DNA of 64,000 nt, from the NCBI GenBank assembly GCA_027943335.1, contig BSBK01001294.1, forward strand, positions 124,001-188,000, given 5' to 3'. The stretch's first letter is position 1. Each line of letters begins with the position of its first letter. The stretch comes from Chamaecyparis obtusa (lineage: Eukaryota > Streptophyta > Pinopsida > Cupressales > Cupressaceae). The notes beneath the pieces were generated by a model that saw only the letters and a program-made list of their open reading frames with translations, was not told the DNA's origin and made no database searches. The position numbers were made by a program, and so were the translations under genes. Positions 58,016 to 64,000 of the stretch are shown piece after piece.

Positions 58016-61000
58016 GATGCAGTTTCAGTTTTGTGGTCATTTAGAGATGACACTTGACACATTTTGAGATGGAATATATGCCACATTGTACACCTTAAAA
58101 CATTGATTTTGTAGACATTTTGAAATGGCATGTGCCATATTTATATATGGACATACTTTTGATACATTTGATACATATATAGAACATGTTCATTTATATG
58201 TTATATTTGCGTCATCTTTTGTATATACATATTTATTATTCATGTTTATGGAATTGAATGGTGAAGTTATATCTTGACTATGATTATCATTATGATTTAA
58301 ATTATATCTTGTTGAAGTTGCATTTGTTTTTCTTTACTCTGGAATACCCTGTTCATGGAGCTTATTATGTTTGAGGTTTAACTTCTTGTTGGTGAACAGA
58401 TTTGTCTTCCAAAGAAACACTTACAAAATGACCCTTAAAGCCCAAACAAAAAGACTAAACCAACACCAACAGTTGGGTCACTTCACTATTGAGAATTGTA
58501 AGCGCCCTCTGAATTATTCGGGTACAACTCCCTATGCAGGATTTACAATGAATCAACTAAACTATAAATGATAATGCTTTTAACTTGAAAGTAATAAAGG
58601 CTTACAAACATCTATTCGTAAACATGAGATAGACGTGAAGGGACTAATTTACTGAAAAGAAAAGGATAGTAAACACTACAAATTTCATTTGCCTAAACAA
58701 TGCATTACAGAAAGAAACTAAGAGAGAAAGATGAATGGTTCTTTCCAAATACATGAAAAACTATAGCACAAAGTCCACAGATGATCATGCTGATGATCAG
58801 ACATAATAAATATGCATTCAAAAGAAACCAATATCATTCAAAGATGAATATCAATCAAAAAGTGAGCATCTAAAATCAAAGTTTTAATATGCTGACATAT
58901 CCTTCTTTGAACACAACAAAACAACAAAGATTCTATTGTTCCTGTACATTAATCATTATCTGAAAATAAAATCCCTCTTTCCCTGCATTACAATAAAAAT
59001 CCTAATCTATCCCTCCCCTGGCACAAAGTCTCTCGGGTCAGGTGGAATCCGGAACCCCCAAAATCTCCTCTACGAGCCTTATTTATTTTCCCCTTTCGGT
59101 CAGTTTATTTCTTGTTATAATAACTAATTCTTGAGGACGTGTCTATCCACATCTTCTTTCTTGAATACATTAAAGTCTCCCTTTGTGAGTGCCTTAGTAA
59201 TATTTTGTTATGAAAGTCCATGTTACTTGGCGCTCTACATCTTTCAAAATGGATCTATTCCTATAGAATAGTGCCATCTGGATCTTATTGCAACACAAGT
59301 GTTAATGCCTCTGTGTTTTGATTGGACGCTTGGTGCTATAACTAGAGCGTGTCATTTATGGCTCTCCACACACATACCACTTCATGCAAGTGACACCAAG
59401 AAACATTTTGTCGAAGCCATCATACATACGTATTTTGGGATTCAATTGCGAGCACGTCCTCCTCAATTTTCCCACCCTATAAACCTGAAGCCAACATCTC
59501 CGAATCATGACTGATGTCAACACAAAGAATTGTATTATCATGCATCATGAAGGCATCATCAGCTTGGTATTGAAAATCACTCTTAAGTTTCCCACTGATA
59601 TAGTCACAGACCTCTATGAATCCAACAACCGAGCATGAAACAAGGTTCTGTCCATCAGGGAAGATGTCGGGTCCTCCTTGACATTTAGTGTTCGGGCATT
59701 CTTAGGAAATGATAATGTCTTAATATTGAAATTGCGTTATAGATTATCATGTTCTCGAATGCCAATACTGTCGATGTGCAAAACCAATTCTCATTGTCAT
59801 CGACCAGTCTAACCTAACAAAGCTTTGGAAACTTCATTTTTGTATACCTTTTACTAGTTCTACTACTCCTATCTGTAATTCCATATGTAGTGCTCTGCTT
59901 GCGGGCATTCTGTCAAATAGTTTACATATACGAGCCCCTAATGCAGAGGTTACAACAAGAAAGTGGAGTGCCCTTCTACTACCTCCCACAACTCACCAAC
60001 CAACCACAAAGGATTAAGGGTAATCCCAAACTCTTTTGATGGTATAACACAACCAAAAAAATGTATTTCTATCCCAATAAACTCCCTTTGCAAAGTTACA
60101 CACTCAATCAAACTTCAATGCCTTTTTGGCTTTAGGGACACTAGACCTAAAACTAACTTATTGATAGAACTCTTCACCAGTGGACTTCCTGACCACTCCC
60201 AAGAATTTAGATGGTCCTCATATGACCTAAGGCCTCTGAAATAACACTTGGTTTATTCCCACCAAAACCGTACCATGGCAAACTAGACCTGCATGCCAAT
60301 TTCCTTGTAGCCTTCTCAATAGAGGTTTTCTACTCTAACTTTTGCACAACTGAGTATCTTGATACAATCAGGGCATTTTTAGACACCCATTTGTAAGTTA
60401 TTTAAGATCCCAAAGCCTTGCCTTCCAACTCCACTCCAGCGCCACCTAACACCCACCTTGGACACAGACATAATTGGCCTAATTAAGCTTGGTTTACAAA
60501 GCAAGTATGAGGTATAGGGTTCATGGAGCTGGTACAGTGCTTTAGATATTCTTCTCCAACCCCAAATGACTCAAAACCACATTTACTTCACTCACTTATC
60601 TATTCTATGCACTTCTTTACAACTTTCTTCTACTTTCTAAACTGAATCCTCTCAAAAATTCAGACTAGGGCCTGATGCATGAAGGCCTTTCCCTTCGAGC
60701 CACTGCATGAGCCTTTAGAATCTATTGATACATAGACCTAACTTGCATTTTCCAAATTATTAGTTTAAACCCACGGCTAGAATGCAAGTTAGGCCTCCAT
60801 TAGTGTTCAGGGCCCTAGAAAAGCTTGCTTCCTGGACTGTTTTGAAAAGAATTGAAATAACTTTAACAAATGAAACTAAAAATTCTTCAAATCAATGAAA
60901 ATATTCACTAACATGCAATATAGTATTCCCACATTCAAATCATGACCCTGTAAGTTCGTACACGCCCGTACAACTCTGAGAAATGGCTCAAAAATAGTTT

Positions 61001-61504
61001 GTATTCCTCCTTTATGGCATCAGTTTACAAAAATCAACTTCTTACCATTATGGTTTGAAGTGATGAGCATATATAACCTTCAAAATGAAGGTATATCAAT
61101 TGGAGAACCCATTTGACTCTTGGGTTTCCAATTCCAATCTCTCGAGAAATTTTAGAAAGTTGCAACAACAACTTTTATTGCATTTTTGCAATTTTGCAAA
61201 ATATGCCATTTTATGAACTCGATAGAGTTTATGATTTATTTTTGAGATCAAAACCTATCAACATGATTTTTCAAGTGAAAATAATCTAAAATCAACCTTT
61301 AAGACTCCATAAGCCTAACCTAGCAAATTATCACTAACTAGGTGAACCCCATGACCTAAGGTATCTTAGGCTTATAACATTGCCAAAAGATCCTTGATCA
61401 CACATTAGGGATTCCAAACCAAAATTAGGATGATCTATTTAGATCCATCCTATTTATTACAAACATAACAATGGAATTCAAATTCCTACTAGTGGAGGGT
61501 GCCC
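58016..61504. other. No gene recognised
   Basis: About 3.5 kb. Frames at 58371, 59299 and 59963 are under 100 codons and lack known motifs. I see no LTR ends, integrase or RT blocks. GC content rises towards the satellite array from about 60900 on. Confidence 0.4.
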
Positions 61505-64000
61505 TGTACCAGCCTCGAAAGATCGCTGCCCAATCGTGCTTAGTGCACCTTGGGGTCACTTGGGTCGAGCATGGTCGCGAGCGTTCTAGTGACTCTGTGG
61601 GTAGAACAGGGTTGTCACTGGTGTTTACCCAGCCAACCGGAGCCAATGGAGCAGATGCTTCGATGCCAGGTCAGACAGTTTGAAAGATATGTTGCTGAGC
61701 CACTTTCAACTGACCCTCACTGCAAGTTTTGGCATCGACTGAGATCACCTTTCCAAATGCAAACGAAGTTGAATCGCCCAAAATTGAGAGAGGTTATTGT
61801 AGACCTAAAAAACATGATCTCGTAGCACCTAACGGTTTATCGATACCTCTCACGAAGTTTGAGATATGAGCCCCAGAAGATCGCTGCCCAATCGTGCTTA
61901 GTGCACCTTGGGGTCACTTGGGTCGAGTGTGGTCGCGAGCATTCCGGTGACTCTGTGGGTAGAACGGGGTTGTCAATGGCATTTACCCGGCCAACTAGAG
62001 CTGATGGAGCAAACGGTTTGATGCCAGGTTAGACGGTTTGAAAGATACACTGCTGAGCCACTTTCAACTGACCCTCACTGCAAGTTTTGGCATCAACTAA
62101 GCTCGCCTTGCCAAATGCAAATCAAGTTGAATCGCCCAAAATTGAGAGAGGTTATTGTAGACCTCAAAAACATGATCCCGTATCACCTGACAATTTGTCG
62201 ATACCTCTCATGAAGTCTGAGATATGAGCCCCGAAAGATCGCTGCCCAATTGTGCTTAGTGCACCTTGGGGTCACTTGGGTCAAGCATGGTCGTGAGCGT
62301 TCCGATGACTGTGGGTAGAATGGGGTTGTCACTAGAATTTACCTGAACAACCGGAGCCGATGGAGCAGACGGTTCGATGCCAAGTCAGACGGTTTGAAAG
62401 ATACGCTACTGAGCCACTTTCAACTGACCCTCACTGCAAGTTTTGGCATCGACTGAGATCGCCTTGCCAAATGCAAATGATGTCGAATCACCTAAAATCG
62501 AGAGATGTTATTGTAGACCTCAAAAACATGATCCCGTAGCACCTAACAGTTTGTTGATACCTCTCATGAAGTCCGAGATACAAGCCCCAAAAAATCACTG
62601 CCCAATCATGCTTAGAGCACCTTGGGGTCACTTGGGTCGAGCGTGGTCGCGAGCATTCCGATGACTCTATGGGTAGAATGGGGTTGTCACTAGTGTTTAC
62701 CCGACCAACCGAAGCTGATGGAGCAGACGGTTCGATGCCAGGTCAGATGGTTTGAAAGATACACTACTGAGCCACTTTCAACTGACCCTCACTGCAAGTT
62801 TTGGCATCAACTGAGATCGCCTTGCCAAATGCAAATGAAGTTGAATCGCCCAAAACCAAGATAGGATATTGTAGACCTCAAAAACACAATCTCGTAGCAC
62901 CTGATGATTTGTCAATACCTCTCATGAATTTTGAGATATGAGCCCCGGAAGATCGCTGCCCAATCATGCTTAGTGCACCTTGGGGTCACTTGGGTCAAGC
63001 GTGGTCGCGAGTGTTCCGGTGGGTAGAATGGGGTTGTCACTAGCGTTTACCTGGCCAACCAAAGCTGATGGAGTAGATGGTTTGATGCCAGGTCAAACGG
63101 TTTGAAAGATACGCTACTGAGCCACTTTCAACTGACCCTCACTACAAGTTTTGGCATCGACTGAGATCACCTTGCCAAATGAAAACAAAGTTGAATCACC
63201 CAAAACTGAGAGAGGTTATTGTAGACCTCAAAAACATTATCCTATAGCACTTGACAATTTGTCAATACCTCTCACGAAGTCTGAGATACGAGCGCTGAAA
63301 GATCACTGCCCAATCGTGCTTAGTGCACCTTGGGGTCACTTGGGTCGAGCATGGTCGCGAGCGTTCCAGTGACTCTGTGGGTAGAATGGGGTTGTCACTA
63401 GCATTTACCCAGCCAATCAGAGCTGATGGAGTAGATGGTTTGATGCTAGGTCAAACGGTTTGAAAGATACACTGCTGAGCCACTTTCAACTGACCCTCAC
63501 TGCAAGTTTTGGCATCGACTGAGATCGCCTTGCCAAATGCAAACGAAGTCGAATCGCCCAAAACTGAGAGAGGTTATTGTAGCCCTCAAAAAAATGATCT
63601 CGTAGCACTTGACGATTTATCGATACCTCTCACGAAGTCTGAGATACAAGCCCCGGAAGATCACTGCCCAATCATGCTTAGTGCACCTTGGGGTCACTTG
63701 GGTCAAGTGTGGTCGTGAGCATTCCGGTGACTCTGTGGGTAGAATGGGGTTGTCATTGGTGTTTACCTGGCCAACTGGAGCCAATGGAGCAGACGGTTCG
63801 ATGCCAGGTAGGACGGTTTGAAAGATATGCTGATGAGCCACTTTCAACTGACCCTCACTGCAAGTTTTGGCATTGATTGAGATCGCCTTTCCAAATGCAA
63901 ACGAAGTCGAATCACCCAAAACCGAGAGAGGTTATTGTAGACCTTGAAAAAATGATCCCGTAGCACCTGACAATTTGTCAATACCTCTCACGAAGTCTGA
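61505..64000. repeat. Satellite-like tandem array, monomer about 358 bp
   Basis: The word CACTTTCAACTGACCCTCAC recurs at 61701, 62059, 62415, 62773, 63123, 63481 and 63839, spacings 358, 356, 358, 350, 358 and 358. The 350 unit lacks part of a GACTCTGTGGG stretch. The array starts inside a monomer near 61505 (CGAAAGATCGCTGCC) and runs out of the window. Identity between monomers is about 85-92% by eye. It is richer in GC than the flanks and has CpG sites varying between CG, TG and CA. No conserved open frame runs through a monomer. Confidence 0.95.

Noticed and set aside
61425..63919. Repeated frames of about 60-100 codons in the satellite array
   Set aside because: The frame is not kept from monomer to monomer; stops and indels vary, and both strands give similar frames by chance.

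Overview
This window is nuclear DNA of a land plant with a large, repeat-filled genome. A gymnosperm is my best guess: there are layers of nested LTR retrotransposons, a plant two-LIM-domain gene with a small exon among long introns, and a 5S-rRNA-like block that looks close to gymnosperm 5S. I see no bacterial, organellar or CRISPR features. Species and lineage names are inferred from motifs, not from any search.

Layout of the left two thirds (1-41,270). Almost all of it is minus-strand LTR retrotransposon sequence. The oldest layer is a decayed Ty3/gypsy pol (element O). Its RT is at 40,645-41,270 and 6,450-7,037, its RNase H near 6,050-6,400, and its integrase at 4,930-5,960. A 33.6-kb insertion (element B, 7,038-40,639) splits its RT. 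B has its own LTRs, PPT, PBS and a near-identical 5-bp target duplication. B is a Tat-like Ty3/gypsy element with a second RNase H domain, and it was then hit five times: a solo LTR (family E, 8,129-9,373), a nearly intact Ty1/copia element (10,524-15,601), a gag-protease-only element (C, 16,381-20,067), a tandem dimer of a related gag-protease-only element (D, 27,900-34,777), and a 1.76-kb TG...CA insertion carrying a 5S-rRNA-derived block (F, 37,465-39,220). Copia, C, D and F have perfect 5-bp target duplications. The E solo LTR differs at one CpG position. At the far left an Athila-like gypsy element (354 to about 4,900) is broken in its RT by another E-family LTR (1-353).

Right third (41,270-64,000). 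This part is less dense in repeats. It holds the last four exons of a plant LIM-domain protein gene (45,310-47,193, minus), whose first exon I could not find. It also holds a diverged LTR of the C/D family (49,480-49,676), a 237-bp Mutator-type MITE with a 9-bp target duplication (49,948-50,184), an internally deleted copia element (52,058-55,265), and an unrecognised seven-exon gene-like unit on the plus strand (55,717-58,015) with in-frame TAG stops and a (TA)n tract in its last intron. The window ends in a satellite-like array of about 358-bp monomers (61,505-64,000).

How it fits together. No operon or defence system is visible. The story is transposon succession: autonomous gypsy and copia elements supply enzymes, gag-protease-only elements probably depend on them, and reading frames decay largely through TAG stops, as expected from deamination of methylated cytosine. 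The observations I find most notable are the D dimer, the 5S block in F, the empty-site paralog that dates B's insertion, and the two multi-exon genes.
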